Translations under genes and position numbers: made by a program | Part shown: positions 1-8,679 of the stretch, piece after piece | How the letters are laid out: the number at the start of each line of letters is the position of its first letter | Position numbering within the stretch: position 1 is the stretch's first letter | Virus record (IMG/VR): IMGVR_UViG_3300032309_000977 | Location: 1 to 61,021 of that record | DNA length: 61,021 bases | Reading direction: 5' to 3' (one strand) | From: a virus | Notes under the pieces: model-generated | Databases searched by the model: none | Told to the model about the DNA's origin: nothing | What the model saw: only the letters and a program-made list of their open reading frames with translations

Positions 1-768
1 GCAATACCAGTTTCAAATACTCTTTGGCATCCAAACGTAGCCGTATACAAAAGTAGAGAAAAACAACCTGAGTGGTATAAGGAAGCCACTGGTGGGGTAA
101 GTGGTCTAAAGCGGTGCTACGGACTAGGTGACTACATGAAAGTTGGTTATATAGTCCCACTTTGGGCAAAACTTGACATCCGTTTACCAATCAGCAAGAT
201 GGATGAGGGTTGGGATGCTAGGTACGACATAATCAACTCAAGCACCTATGAACTAGAAACTCTTGATGAACATAAATTGCGTGAGTACTTTTCCAGAGAA
301 ACCTTGCTTGGTAACCAGTTTCCTGCGGCACAGGCTGGTAGTTGCCCAGTTGCTTCAGTTAAATCAAGGACAAATTCTTCATATTTAAAGTTGACTAACC
401 CTTGGTTGTTTAAAACTGCTCCAGGATATTCAACTCTGTTTGTTCACCCACAATGGGAGCCTAATGGTAACTACCATGTTATGTCTGGTGTGGTTAACAC
501 CGACTACTATCATCACTGTAATGTCGTTATGAACATAACAACAGCATCAGAGTTCTCCATAAAAGAAGGTACTCCGATGCTCCACGCAATACCTTTTAAG
601 CGTTCTGACGGGATAAAGAATTCTGAATTAATAAAAGGTGACGAAAGTTTACACAAGATACTTGACGGTTTGGGCTTTAACTCTGTACACAGAAGCACAA
701 ATTGGGAAGGTGGTTACAAACATGAGCAGTCAAAACTAGATAAAAAACTAGGTGAAAACAATGGATAG
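1..768 (+). CDS. Conserved phage protein, unknown function, 5'-truncated
   Basis: The frame is open from base 1 to a TAG at 766-768, so the start lies before the window. An ATG at 136 exists, but the residues before it (including RCYGLGDYMKVGYIVPLW) read as one continuous domain. The stretch NPWLFKTAPGYSTLFVHP recalls hypothetical proteins I know from cyanophages and pelagiphages; I cannot give a function. A later part, FSIKEGTPMLHAIPFKR, matches in layout the GEP(I/M)L..F.TD part of the protein at 1901-2641, so the two may share a fold. The next gene starts inside its end, consistent with one operon. I see no membrane segment or catalytic motif. Confidence 0.8.
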   Translation, partial: AIPVSNTLWHPNVAVYKSREKQPEWYKEATGGVSGLKRCYGLGDYMKVGYIVPLWAKLDIRLPISKMDEGWDARYDIINSSTYELETLDEHKLREYFSRETLLGNQFPAAQAGSCPVASVKSRTNSSYLKLTNPWLFKTAPGYSTLFVHPQWEPNGNYHVMSGVVNTDYYHHCNVVMNITTASEFSIKEGTPMLHAIPFKRSDGIKNSELIKGDESLHKILDGLGFNSVHRSTNWEGGYKHEQSKLDKKLGENNG

Positions 769-1219
769 AGTTGTATTTTGTCAATCTGAAGAGTTCATAA
801 ATGACGCTGTGAAGATTGCCGAGGAGTGGAGATTGCCAATCCAGGTTGGCGACTCAGATAGAACAAAGAATCTTGATTTTGATAGGACACAAATTAGCGT
901 TATACAAATACCTATACACAATGGTTTTGGTCCATTTCCAAGTGTAATAATGCCCCTCAAATCAATTGTGTTGGAGTATTTTAACGACTACATTGACTGT
1001 TCGTCTTTAGAGTTTTTTCTTTCTACAGAAAACTCAATGATAACAAAAACAGTAAAAATGGAAATCTTTATGAATGATATCCACCACATCTCCGTGCCTA
1101 TTTACATAGACCTCATCGGTTACTATGCTGTATCTGTTCATGACGAAAACGGGCAGTTAGCCAAAGTACACTTTGGTGTGAGCAACGGAGAAATGGGAGA
1201 CATAACCGCATATGATTAG
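761..1219 (+). CDS. Hypothetical protein
   Basis: A 152-residue protein that I do not recognise. I chose the ATG at 761 over an in-frame GTG at 752 because an AGGTG purine run at 749-753 sits a normal distance before 761 and the ATG overlaps the previous TAG. The protein is mildly acidic, has alternating beta-like hydrophobic stretches (for example QISVIQIPIHNGFGPFPSV) and no signal peptide or obvious catalytic residues. It overlaps the next gene, a 2OG-Fe(II) oxygenase, by 8 bases, which suggests translational coupling and a shared role. Confidence 0.65.
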   Translation: MDRVVFCQSEEFINDAVKIAEEWRLPIQVGDSDRTKNLDFDRTQISVIQIPIHNGFGPFPSVIMPLKSIVLEYFNDYIDCSSLEFFLSTENSMITKTVKMEIFMNDIHHISVPIYIDLIGYYAVSVHDENGQLAKVHFGVSNGEMGDITAYD

Positions 1220-1898
1220 TTTCGCTGGTCACAAATCTCAGCATATTGCTTATGCTGACAACTTAATCCCTAGCGAAGATTGCGATGCTCTTTTAGAAGA
1301 ATGCAGATTAAATTACGGAAAACTGTTTGCACCTGGTCCAACGATTAGTGGAGTGAACACATCTATAAAGTCTTCTATGGACTTTAACTTTTCTCCAGAG
1401 TCGTGCAGAGAAGCAGGAGTTGGTTCCAGCGTTTTTGATTCAACTTATGCATCAATACGAGATGGGTTACAGTCAGCAATGTCTCTTTACATAGAAGCGT
1501 ACCCAGAACTACATCATTCTGAAGGTCTTTACGATAGTGGGTTTAGGCTTCAACATTACCCAAAAAATGGTGGACATTACAGAAGACACCATGATGGAGC
1601 GCCGTGGGACCAAGACCCGTTTAACAGACGGGTTATAGCAGTAATCATTTATTTAAACGATGTTTCTCGTGGTGGTGGAACAGCATTTTTAGAGCATGGC
1701 ATAACAGTTGATGCTGTAAAGGGAAGGATTGCGCTATTTCCATCAACGTGGACACATCCCCATTCTGGGTGCGTACCTGTTTCTGGTGATAAGTGGATTA
1801 TTAGTACGTTTATACACTGCTACAGGCGTGGTGAAAACGTAGTTACTCCAACACAGATGTCTGAAGAGGAAATAGCAAAAATTGTTGATATGGTTTGA
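1212..1898 (+). CDS. 2OG-Fe(II) oxygenase, prolyl 4-hydroxylase-like
   Basis: A 228-residue protein with the double-stranded beta-helix signature of P4H-type 2-oxoglutarate/Fe(II) dioxygenases. The HxD iron ligands lie in RRHHDGAPW near residue 125 and the distal His is in WTHPHSG near residue 182. A downstream basic residue (GDKW) is a candidate for binding the 2-oxoglutarate carboxylate. GGGTAFLEHG between them is typical of the family. Such enzymes hydroxylate protein side chains, sugars or nucleobases; nothing in the sequence fixes the substrate. It lies between unknown proteins and a Cys-cluster protein at the left of the fibre region, so a virion protein or surface glycan is a plausible target (inference). 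Confidence 0.88.
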   Translation: MISFAGHKSQHIAYADNLIPSEDCDALLEECRLNYGKLFAPGPTISGVNTSIKSSMDFNFSPESCREAGVGSSVFDSTYASIRDGLQSAMSLYIEAYPELHHSEGLYDSGFRLQHYPKNGGHYRRHHDGAPWDQDPFNRRVIAVIIYLNDVSRGGGTAFLEHGITVDAVKGRIALFPSTWTHPHSGCVPVSGDKWIISTFIHCYRRGENVVTPTQMSEEEIAKIVDMV

Positions 1899-1900
1899 CC

Positions 1901-2641
1901 ATGAAGAAAAACAACGAATATATAGACGTTTATTGGTCACCATATTGGAATGCTGCAATAACCTACGACTTAAATCATCTTTTTCCATCTCCTCTTTCTT
2001 TACACGAGGATTGTATGAAGAAGTACACACCTCAAAGAAGGCCAGATGTGTTTTTTAATTGTCCAGCAGTAGCAAACAAAATGAAGAACACTTTTGTGTT
2101 TGAAAACATAGTTGATACCCACGTTACATTTGAAAATGGGAATACCATATATGCAGAACCTGAGAGACTCCAAAGAATCGGACACCTTCTCCACGAGCCA
2201 ACGCTAGATAATAACTTGCTAGTAAATTACGATTATTCGCTTCTTTTCTTTTCAAGCGAGAGTCTTACCGCTTCAATGACTTCTCCATACTTTCACAATG
2301 TGCAAAGCAATAAATATGGAATGCTTGTTCCTGGAGAGTTTGATATTGGTAAATGGTATAGGCCAATGAACGCAGAATTTAACCTATGGGATGGGGTAAA
2401 TGAACTGCATGTTGCTGCAAATGAGCCAATTTTGTATGTTCAATTCCACACGGATAAGCGTATTAGGCTCCACAGATACCAAGTAACAAAACGGTTGAAC
2501 ACCATTGCTACTTCACTTATTCACATAAACCCGTTAAAACGGTTTGCAAAACTTACAGAAAAGTACGAGTTGTTTAACAGGTCACAACTACGTTCACAAA
2601 TACTAACTGAAATAAGAAACAACATAGTGGAGAGTTCGTGA
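1901..2641 (+). CDS. Conserved phage protein, unknown function
   Basis: A 246-residue protein with no named function. I chose ATG 1901 over the in-frame TTG at 1895; no strong ribosome site is visible before either. Key stretches are PGEFDIGKWYRP (mid-protein) and NEPILYVQFHTD, followed by a basic helical C-terminus. The second stretch resembles the end of the truncated protein at 1-768, suggesting a related jelly-roll-like fold on both sides of the 2OG oxygenase gene. The stop TGA overlaps the GTG of the next gene (GTGA), so expression is coupled to the Cys-cluster protein. Confidence 0.7.
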   Translation: MKKNNEYIDVYWSPYWNAAITYDLNHLFPSPLSLHEDCMKKYTPQRRPDVFFNCPAVANKMKNTFVFENIVDTHVTFENGNTIYAEPERLQRIGHLLHEPTLDNNLLVNYDYSLLFFSSESLTASMTSPYFHNVQSNKYGMLVPGEFDIGKWYRPMNAEFNLWDGVNELHVAANEPILYVQFHTDKRIRLHRYQVTKRLNTIATSLIHINPLKRFAKLTEKYELFNRSQLRSQILTEIRNNIVESS

Positions 2642-3120
2642 AAATAGAACTTACAAAGAAACCAACAAGAGAATGTGGTACTTGCACAAGATGTTGTGAA
2701 GGGTACATGTTTGGTGAAGTCTATGGAAACCAGTTTTATAACGGCAGACCTTGCCATTATGTAAGCCCAGGTAAAGGTTGCACAATACATGAAGAGCGAC
2801 CAGACATGTGTAGAGGCTTTAAATGTGGCTGGTTAATTGATTCACGTATTCCAGAATGGATGAAACCAGAACTAACAAATGCGATGCCCTTTTTTACATC
2901 AGTAAATGGTATTCCGTACCTGTCTTTAATGGAGGTAGGGGCTAAATTAGATTCAAAAGTTCTAAGTTGGGTTTTGTTATTTGCTTTAGAAAACAACTAT
3001 AATTTTGTATACCAAGTTGATGGTGGACTAAACGTCATAGGAACCAAAGACTTTGTAGAGGCTTTTAATAGCACCATGAATAAACCATATCCACAATACG
3101 TAAAAATGGAGGAATTGTAA
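2638..3120 (+). CDS. YkgJ-like zinc/iron-chelating Cys-cluster protein
   Basis: A 160-residue protein whose N-terminal half carries a Cys-rich metal-binding pattern: CGTCTRCC at residues 13-20, a further Cys before HYVSPGKGC, then CTIHEERPDMCRGFKCGW. This spacing (CxxCxxCC ... C ... C.IH..RP..CR) is that of the YkgJ family of putative zinc- or iron-binding proteins. The family's biochemical role is uncertain; members are often encoded beside oxygenases or modification enzymes. Start is GTG 2638 in a GTGA overlap with the previous stop. Its neighbour at 1212 also needs iron, which hints at a metal-dependent modification module (inference). Confidence 0.75.
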   Translation: MKIELTKKPTRECGTCTRCCEGYMFGEVYGNQFYNGRPCHYVSPGKGCTIHEERPDMCRGFKCGWLIDSRIPEWMKPELTNAMPFFTSVNGIPYLSLMEVGAKLDSKVLSWVLLFALENNYNFVYQVDGGLNVIGTKDFVEAFNSTMNKPYPQYVKMEEL

Positions 3121-3405
3121 ATGCTAAAACCATCTGAAATAGTAGAAGTCACCAAGCGATGGGGTGATAAGGACTATTGGAACAAGGTAAACACTATTGA
3201 GGCTTGGGCGTTTATGACCAAGATTTCAATTATCTTTCCAGGTCTTATTTTTGGTAAACAATGGTGGTGGTTGTACATTTTTGCGCTTGTGTCAAGCCTT
3301 GCCCTGATTATTACCTCAACAATCAAGACCATGCCAACCATCATCTGGTTCAACATCTGTTGGGTAGTTCTGGCGACCACGGCTATCTTGAAGCACTTTT
3401 TATAA
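3121..3405 (+). CDS. Small membrane protein with two membrane segments
   Basis: A 94-residue protein starting directly after the previous TAA, with GAGGA about seven bases upstream. After a polar N-terminus of roughly 30 residues there are two or three hydrophobic stretches (ISIIFPGLIFG, WLYIFALVSSLALIIT, IIWFNICWVVLATTAI). That architecture could suit a holin or an unrelated membrane protein. No lysis gene is adjacent, since the endolysin lies near 23 kb, so a holin role is not supported by context. It closes the oxygenase operon; a likely promoter for the fibre region follows. Confidence 0.65.
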   Translation: MLKPSEIVEVTKRWGDKDYWNKVNTIEAWAFMTKISIIFPGLIFGKQWWWLYIFALVSSLALIITSTIKTMPTIIWFNICWVVLATTAILKHFL

Positions 3406-3414
3406 GATTGATGG

Positions 3415-3420
3415 TAAAAT
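3415..3420 (+). promoter_or_regulatory. Probable -10 box of fibre-region promoter
   Basis: TAAAAT in the context ATGGTAAAATAGG, 30 bases before GTG 3451, with AAGGAG at 3440-3445. No good -35 match is visible at the usual spacing. Confidence 0.4.
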
Positions 3421-3450
3421 AGGGGCATTACAGACTTCTAAGGAGCGCCC

Positions 3451-3780
3451 GTGGCCCAAGCATATAAGGTTCTTGCCCAATCTGCACCATCAGCAACCAC
3501 TAATACAGACCTTCTCACCGTAGGTTCTGGTAAATCGGTAGTGGCTTCAACGCTGTCAGTGTGCAACCGTGGCACTTCGGCAGCCACCTACCGTGTGGCT
3601 ATTCGCCCTGCTGGTACGTCAATTGCTAACCAGCACTACATCATTTACGATGCAAACATCTTGCCAAAAGATACCGCTACTTTGAGCGTTGGTTTTACCT
3701 TGGCGGCTACAGATGTGGTAACAATTTACGCATCTAGTGCCAACCTTTCCTTCTCAATCTTTGGAGTAGAAATTTCGTGA
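3451..3780 (+). CDS. Small virion/tail appendage protein
   Basis: A 109-residue, beta-rich protein starting at GTG 3451 with AAGGAG five bases upstream. It has a Ser/Thr/Ala-rich composition and a hydrophobic C-terminus (LSFSIFGVEIS). Small proteins of this type are common in phage fibre clusters, and its layout (TYRVAIRPAG, then DTATLSVGFTLAATDVV) parallels the small proteins at 11836 and 16515 here. They are probably accessory virion proteins or fibre connectors (inference from position). Its TGA overlaps the GTG start of the next fibre gene. Confidence 0.65.
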   Translation: MAQAYKVLAQSAPSATTNTDLLTVGSGKSVVASTLSVCNRGTSAATYRVAIRPAGTSIANQHYIIYDANILPKDTATLSVGFTLAATDVVTIYASSANLSFSIFGVEIS

Positions 3781-4724
3781 TTTCACGCCTTTCTGAGGTA
3801 AGCGCAAGTAGGAATTTGTCAGGAATTAATCTTTCTATTAACACCCAAACTGGCACTACCTACACACTCGTACTTGAAGACCGTGGGAAGATGCTTGAGT
3901 TTAATAACTCCAGCGCAATTACTGTAACTGTTCCTGCTGATTCATCTGTTCCCTTTTATGAAGGAGATGTGATTGAAGTAATCCAATCAGGAACTGGTGG
4001 TGTTACTTTTTCCCCAGCAGGTGGAGTCACAATAAATGCATTCAATGATTATTTAAACCTAAATGGTCAATGGTCTTCAGCAACACTTGTAAAACGTGCT
4101 GCAAATAGTTGGGAATTTCTTTCAAAAAATACCACCGCATCTACGCTGACAACTAAAGGTGACATGCTTGTTACTTCAGGATCATCGTTAAGCCGACTTC
4201 CTATCGGCACAAATGATTACGCTTTACTTGCTGATTCTTCGGCTACCTACGGTGTTTCATGGAAGCAAATCCCTGCTGCTGGGTTGGCTTCAGATTCAGT
4301 TACCACAGTAAAGATTCTAAACTCAAACGTAACAGAAGCAAAGATTGCTGATAATGCTGTTACCCAAGCGAAACTATCTGACCGTGCCGTTGGTTCTGCT
4401 GAACTGGCTAGTCTTACGTTAAACGCACAAACTGTCTCATACACACCCGTGCTTACCGATGCACACAAACTTGTGACTATGAATAGCAGTTCTGCATTGA
4501 ACTTTACTATCCCCACAGATGCTTCTGTTAACTTCCAAGTAGGTGACCAAATTAACATTTTGCAACTTGGTTCTGGAGTAGTAACCATTTCTGCTGTAAC
4601 ACCAGGTACTACTAGTGTTGTTTCCCAAGGTTCAAAACTTAAGACAAATGGTCAATATGCAATGGCTACGGCAGTTAAAGTCGCTGCAAACAACTGGGTG
4701 GTTGTCGGAAACCTAGCGGTGTAA
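3777..4724 (+). CDS. Tail fibre protein with duplicated beta domain
   Basis: A 315-residue fibre protein starting at GTG in a GTGA overlap. Two related beta domains, at about residues 25-115 and 215-315, share the pattern of a TYTLVL-like strand, a Ser-rich ITVTVP-like strand, GD.I...Q.G.G.VT, a NG.W or NGQY turn and ATLVKRAANSWEF or ATAVKVAANNWVV. Between them lies a repeat built on AKI(A)DNAVTQAKL, a heptad-like shaft also seen at 15170 and 29960. The second domain closely resembles the C-terminus of the protein at 29960-30901. Probable host-recognition appendage; the exact particle location cannot be read from sequence. Confidence 0.75.
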   Translation: MISRLSEVSASRNLSGINLSINTQTGTTYTLVLEDRGKMLEFNNSSAITVTVPADSSVPFYEGDVIEVIQSGTGGVTFSPAGGVTINAFNDYLNLNGQWSSATLVKRAANSWEFLSKNTTASTLTTKGDMLVTSGSSLSRLPIGTNDYALLADSSATYGVSWKQIPAAGLASDSVTTVKILNSNVTEAKIADNAVTQAKLSDRAVGSAELASLTLNAQTVSYTPVLTDAHKLVTMNSSSALNFTIPTDASVNFQVGDQINILQLGSGVVTISAVTPGTTSVVSQGSKLKTNGQYAMATAVKVAANNWVVVGNLAV

Positions 4725-4726
4725 CC

Positions 4727-5269
4727 ATGCAAATACTCGCTGGAATTGGTTCTGCGGAAAGTACACCAACACCAACGCTGTCTAGTAGTGGTGACCTTGG
4801 CTCGATAGTTACCACCATTACTAACTACGATTCAGCAGCCACATACTATGTAAGTACAACTGCTGGTAGCGCAAGTCGCAGTGGTGCAACTATTACTGTT
4901 TCTGGACTAAATAACTCCCAATCAGCAACTGTAAGCGTATACGCTACAAAACCTGGGTTTAACAACTCAGCAACTGCAACATCTTCCGCCACCGCCATAC
5001 CTGGTTGTACGTATACAGGTTCTGGACCTAATGAAATTGCTGGTGGAAACTGCGGTACTTGTGGAATTATTTGTTGCGAATCTGGTGTCCCAGCCTATGA
5101 GTTCTGCACAAACTACTACAGCCCAAGTACCTGTAACTTAAACGGAACTAAGATAACAACTGGTTCGTATTCCTACCCTTGTGTTGGTTGGTACTGCCTT
5201 ACTACAGGCACGGGTTCTGGTCTATCTTGTGGACCTGGGACTATATGTGGTGGTGTGAACGGTTGTTAA
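4727..5269 (+). CDS. Ig-like, Cys-rich appendage protein (cassette copy A)
   Basis: A 180-residue protein. Residues about 15-95 form an Ig/fibronectin-like domain (ITNYDSAATYYVSTTAG, then TITVSGLNNSQSATVSVYATK). The last 85 residues are Cys- and Gly-rich with about 14 Cys, including GGNCGTCGIICC and PCVGWYCL. The proteins at 16892 and 30905 have the same two-part build and share NCGTCGI-type and GWY.C motifs. The Cys density suggests a disulfide-stabilised, outward-facing tip, possibly a receptor-binding or decoration domain (inference). It directly follows a fibre gene and precedes a small DGEV-type gene, the same order as at 30 kb. Confidence 0.75.
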   Translation: MQILAGIGSAESTPTPTLSSSGDLGSIVTTITNYDSAATYYVSTTAGSASRSGATITVSGLNNSQSATVSVYATKPGFNNSATATSSATAIPGCTYTGSGPNEIAGGNCGTCGIICCESGVPAYEFCTNYYSPSTCNLNGTKITTGSYSYPCVGWYCLTTGTGSGLSCGPGTICGGVNGC

Positions 5270-5273
5270 TATG

Positions 5274-5279
5274 TAGACT
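5274..5279 (+). promoter_or_regulatory. Possible leaderless -10 box (TAGACT)
   Basis: TAGACT ends 6 bases before ATG 5286, the spacing seen at several other starts here. The intervening GAGGAC could instead act as a ribosome site. Confidence 0.3.
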
Positions 5280-5285
5280 GAGGAC

Positions 5286-5522
5286 ATGACAGAAATAAAC
5301 GAATTTCCACCCGTTCCAGACTTTTATTCAAGACCACATTCATTCTTTGCATTTGTAATCGATGGTGAAGTAACTTGGATTCACACGGTTCCAAATGAGA
5401 TAGAACACCTTATTGCGGTTCTTCAATCTGATCCAAAGATCATAGAAATACCTTCTGACATGACAAGGGATGTTGCTATGGGTTGGAGATATGATGGTAA
5501 TTCTTTTACAAAAGGGGAATAA
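5286..5522 (+). CDS. Small 'DGEV' family protein (copy A)
   Basis: A 78-residue protein with a clear family pattern: FAFVIDGEVTWIHTV, then a helix, then a strand with IIEIPSD and a closing GWRYDGNSF. The same pattern occurs at 17471, 17666 and 31430. Each copy follows, or lies one gene after, an Ig-like Cys-rich gene. The closing GW(R/K)Y.G..F motif is reminiscent of small partner domains of tail fibre proteins, so it may be a fibre partner or assembly protein; this is inference. It is followed after two bases by the CxxC protein gene. Confidence 0.7.
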   Translation: MTEINEFPPVPDFYSRPHSFFAFVIDGEVTWIHTVPNEIEHLIAVLQSDPKIIEIPSDMTRDVAMGWRYDGNSFTKGE

Positions 5523-5524
5523 AC

Positions 5525-5755
5525 ATGGCATCAGCATGGCAGGAATATAAAAAGAAGTTAGGTGACACACGACCTTGGGATGTTATAAACCCAAGTGTTG
5601 AACGTGCTTCAGAAGAAGAAGCAGAGTCACGCATGAACATTTGCTTGGAATGTCCTGAACTTATTGGGTTAACTAAACAATGCAAACAATGTGGTTGTTT
5701 GATGTCAGCAAAAACAAAGTTGCTTAAAGCAGTTTGTCCCATAGGTAAGTGGTAA
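5525..5755 (+). CDS. Small CxxC zinc-ribbon-like protein (copy A)
   Basis: A 76-residue protein with an N-terminal basic/amphipathic part (SAWQEYKKKLGDTRPWD) and a C-terminal four-Cys site: CLECPEL, then CKQCGCLM, then CPIGKW at the end. The protein at 17950-18180 is a close paralogue with the same ending (CPLNKW). Similar short proteins ending in CP.GKW are known to me from many marine and freshwater phages, without an assigned function. Probable structural zinc site. The stop is followed within five bases by a TATAAT box for the next gene. Confidence 0.75.
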   Translation: MASAWQEYKKKLGDTRPWDVINPSVERASEEEAESRMNICLECPELIGLTKQCKQCGCLMSAKTKLLKAVCPIGKW

Positions 5756-5759
5756 CGGC

Positions 5760-5765
5760 TATAAT
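5760..5765 (+). promoter_or_regulatory. -10 box of a probable leaderless promoter
   Basis: TATAAT lies five bases before GTG 5771, so a transcript would begin at or next to the start codon. No ribosome site fits in this space. Confidence 0.5.
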
Positions 5766-5770
5766 GGGCC

Positions 5771-7315
<1,545 letters not shown>

Positions 7316-7336
7316 ATCTGATTTTCTAGGAGACCT

Positions 7337-7510
7337 GTGAAGAAACTTATTGATGAACTGCATGCCTTGGCGTGGACATTGGGCGGTACAGGCATGGTCC
7401 TGATTACCCTTAGCGGACAGACGTTAAAGTGGGGCATTTGGATTTCAATTGCCTCTCTTGGCGTACACCTTGTTGGTGCTTTGCTAAAAAGTGATGGCTC
7501 TGTAGAGTAA
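7337..7510 (+). CDS. Small membrane protein, holin-like
   Basis: A 57-residue protein found in the gap between two larger genes. Start is GTG 7337 with AGGAG at 7328-7332; stop is TAA 7508-7510. After an amphipathic start (KKLIDELHALAWTL) come two hydrophobic stretches, GGTGMVLITLSG and WGIWISIASLGVHLVGALL, then a short polar tail. Size and layout fit a small phage membrane protein. I call it holin-like only by shape; the endolysin gene is 15 kb away. The TAA doubles as part of a TAAACT box for the next gene. Confidence 0.75.
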   Translation: MKKLIDELHALAWTLGGTGMVLITLSGQTLKWGIWISIASLGVHLVGALLKSDGSVE

Positions 7511-7513
7511 ACT
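7508..7513 (+). promoter_or_regulatory. Possible leaderless -10 box (TAAACT)
   Basis: TAAACT ends six bases before ATG 7520, and no ribosome site is visible before this start. Confidence 0.35.
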
Positions 7514-7519
7514 TAATAC

Positions 7520-8245
7520 ATGCCTCATGTAGTAAATTACTCATTAGACCGTGGCTTACCGTTTGAGCGCATTATTTCGGTAAAAAGTCGTCGTACTCAT
7601 AACCGTGTAGCCGTAACTGACCCGTCTGCTTTTATCAAACTTAGTACTACGCATAAAAAGCAAATTACTGCTGAAGTGCGTTCTGACGGTACAATTAAAC
7701 TATCTTTGGAAAAAGATGAGACTATTGACCTTCCAGCAGGCACCTATGACTACGACGTATGGGCTAACTGTTATGGAAATGACAATGTTGCTATATACCA
7801 ACCTGTATCTAGCGGTAAAATTAAAGTAAATACTTACGAAAACATTACTCCCTTGGAGGATACGGACTTTATGGAAATTCGCTACAAGCAACGTACCGAT
7901 TACCGTCGTACCTTCACTTGGAAAGATTCAGAAGGCGTTCTTATCTCTGTTACAGATGCCTTTATGCAAGCCAAAAACTCGGCAGGTACTACGGTCATTG
8001 ATTTGCGCTGGTACAGCACAGCCCCAAATGAATCAACGGTAGTTGCGCTAACTCCTGCAAGCAAGCGAGGTTACCTTGCTCCTGCTAATGGTGGTACTTT
8101 GGTAATGCACATTTCAGACAAAAATGATGTTGCAGCAGGCACGTATACGTTTGACCTATTTGTAAAAGACAGCGCTGGAGACTGGGATTGTTTAGTGCAG
8201 GGTGCTCTAGTCGTTGAAGCCGCCATTTCCGCACCTCCCGCATGA
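7520..8245 (+). CDS. Two-domain baseplate/fibre-adaptor-like protein
   Basis: A 241-residue protein made of two related beta domains, about residues 1-108 and 115-235. The second opens with QRTDYRRTFTWKDSEG, followed by a VTDAFMQAK strand, and closes with GTYTFDLFVKDSAGDWDCL. The first has the parallel AGTYDYDVWANC. This strand pattern (a 'DYRRTFTWKD' opening, a polar middle, 'aGtY.fDl' closing) is that of BppU-like N-terminal or upper-baseplate domains in phage fibres. Its stop overlaps the ATGA start of the next fibre gene. It is likely to attach fibres to the baseplate (inference). Confidence 0.65.
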   Translation: MPHVVNYSLDRGLPFERIISVKSRRTHNRVAVTDPSAFIKLSTTHKKQITAEVRSDGTIKLSLEKDETIDLPAGTYDYDVWANCYGNDNVAIYQPVSSGKIKVNTYENITPLEDTDFMEIRYKQRTDYRRTFTWKDSEGVLISVTDAFMQAKNSAGTTVIDLRWYSTAPNESTVVALTPASKRGYLAPANGGTLVMHISDKNDVAAGTYTFDLFVKDSAGDWDCLVQGALVVEAAISAPPA

Positions 8246-8670
8246 GTAAAACACTTACAGTCACCAAACCTAAAAATGTCACTGTTGTAACAAAGCCGTT
8301 AGCCGAAACGGTAACAACTCAAGAGACACCTAAAGACCTTGTAGAGTTCCACGACCCAGGTGTTGCTGGTCCTCCAAACGTCCTTAGTATTGGAACAGTC
8401 ACAGTTGCTAGCGAAGCAAGCGCCAGTATTACGGGTGTTGCCCCAAATCAAGTACTAAACCTTGTTTACCCAACGTCAGTACGACATATACACACACAAG
8501 GAACGGCTACAACTACATGGACAATTACCCATGCTTTGGGCGGTTACCCGTCTGTTTCTGTTGTTGACAGTGCAAAAACGGTTGTATTCGGAGAAGTCAC
8601 ATATACCAGCACCACACAAGTTGTAGTAAACTTTTCATCAGCGTTCTCAGGCTATGCCTACCTCACGTAA
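8242..8670 (+). CDS. Small fibre-tip-like protein
   Basis: A 142-residue protein in an ATGA overlap with the gene before. The first 60 residues are Thr/Val/Lys-rich and extended. Residues about 85-142 form a beta domain (TTWTITHALGGYPSVSVVD, then FGEVTYTSTTQVVVNFSSA) of the type found at the end of many phage fibres. The C-terminus of the 431-residue fibre that follows has a similar layout (THNFGTTDVKVEIYE, then GDVTRSNGNTLSIVL). Probably a fibre tip or accessory tip. Confidence 0.65.
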   Translation: MSKTLTVTKPKNVTVVTKPLAETVTTQETPKDLVEFHDPGVAGPPNVLSIGTVTVASEASASITGVAPNQVLNLVYPTSVRHIHTQGTATTTWTITHALGGYPSVSVVDSAKTVVFGEVTYTSTTQVVVNFSSAFSGYAYLT

Positions 8671-8679
8671 GGATTTTTA

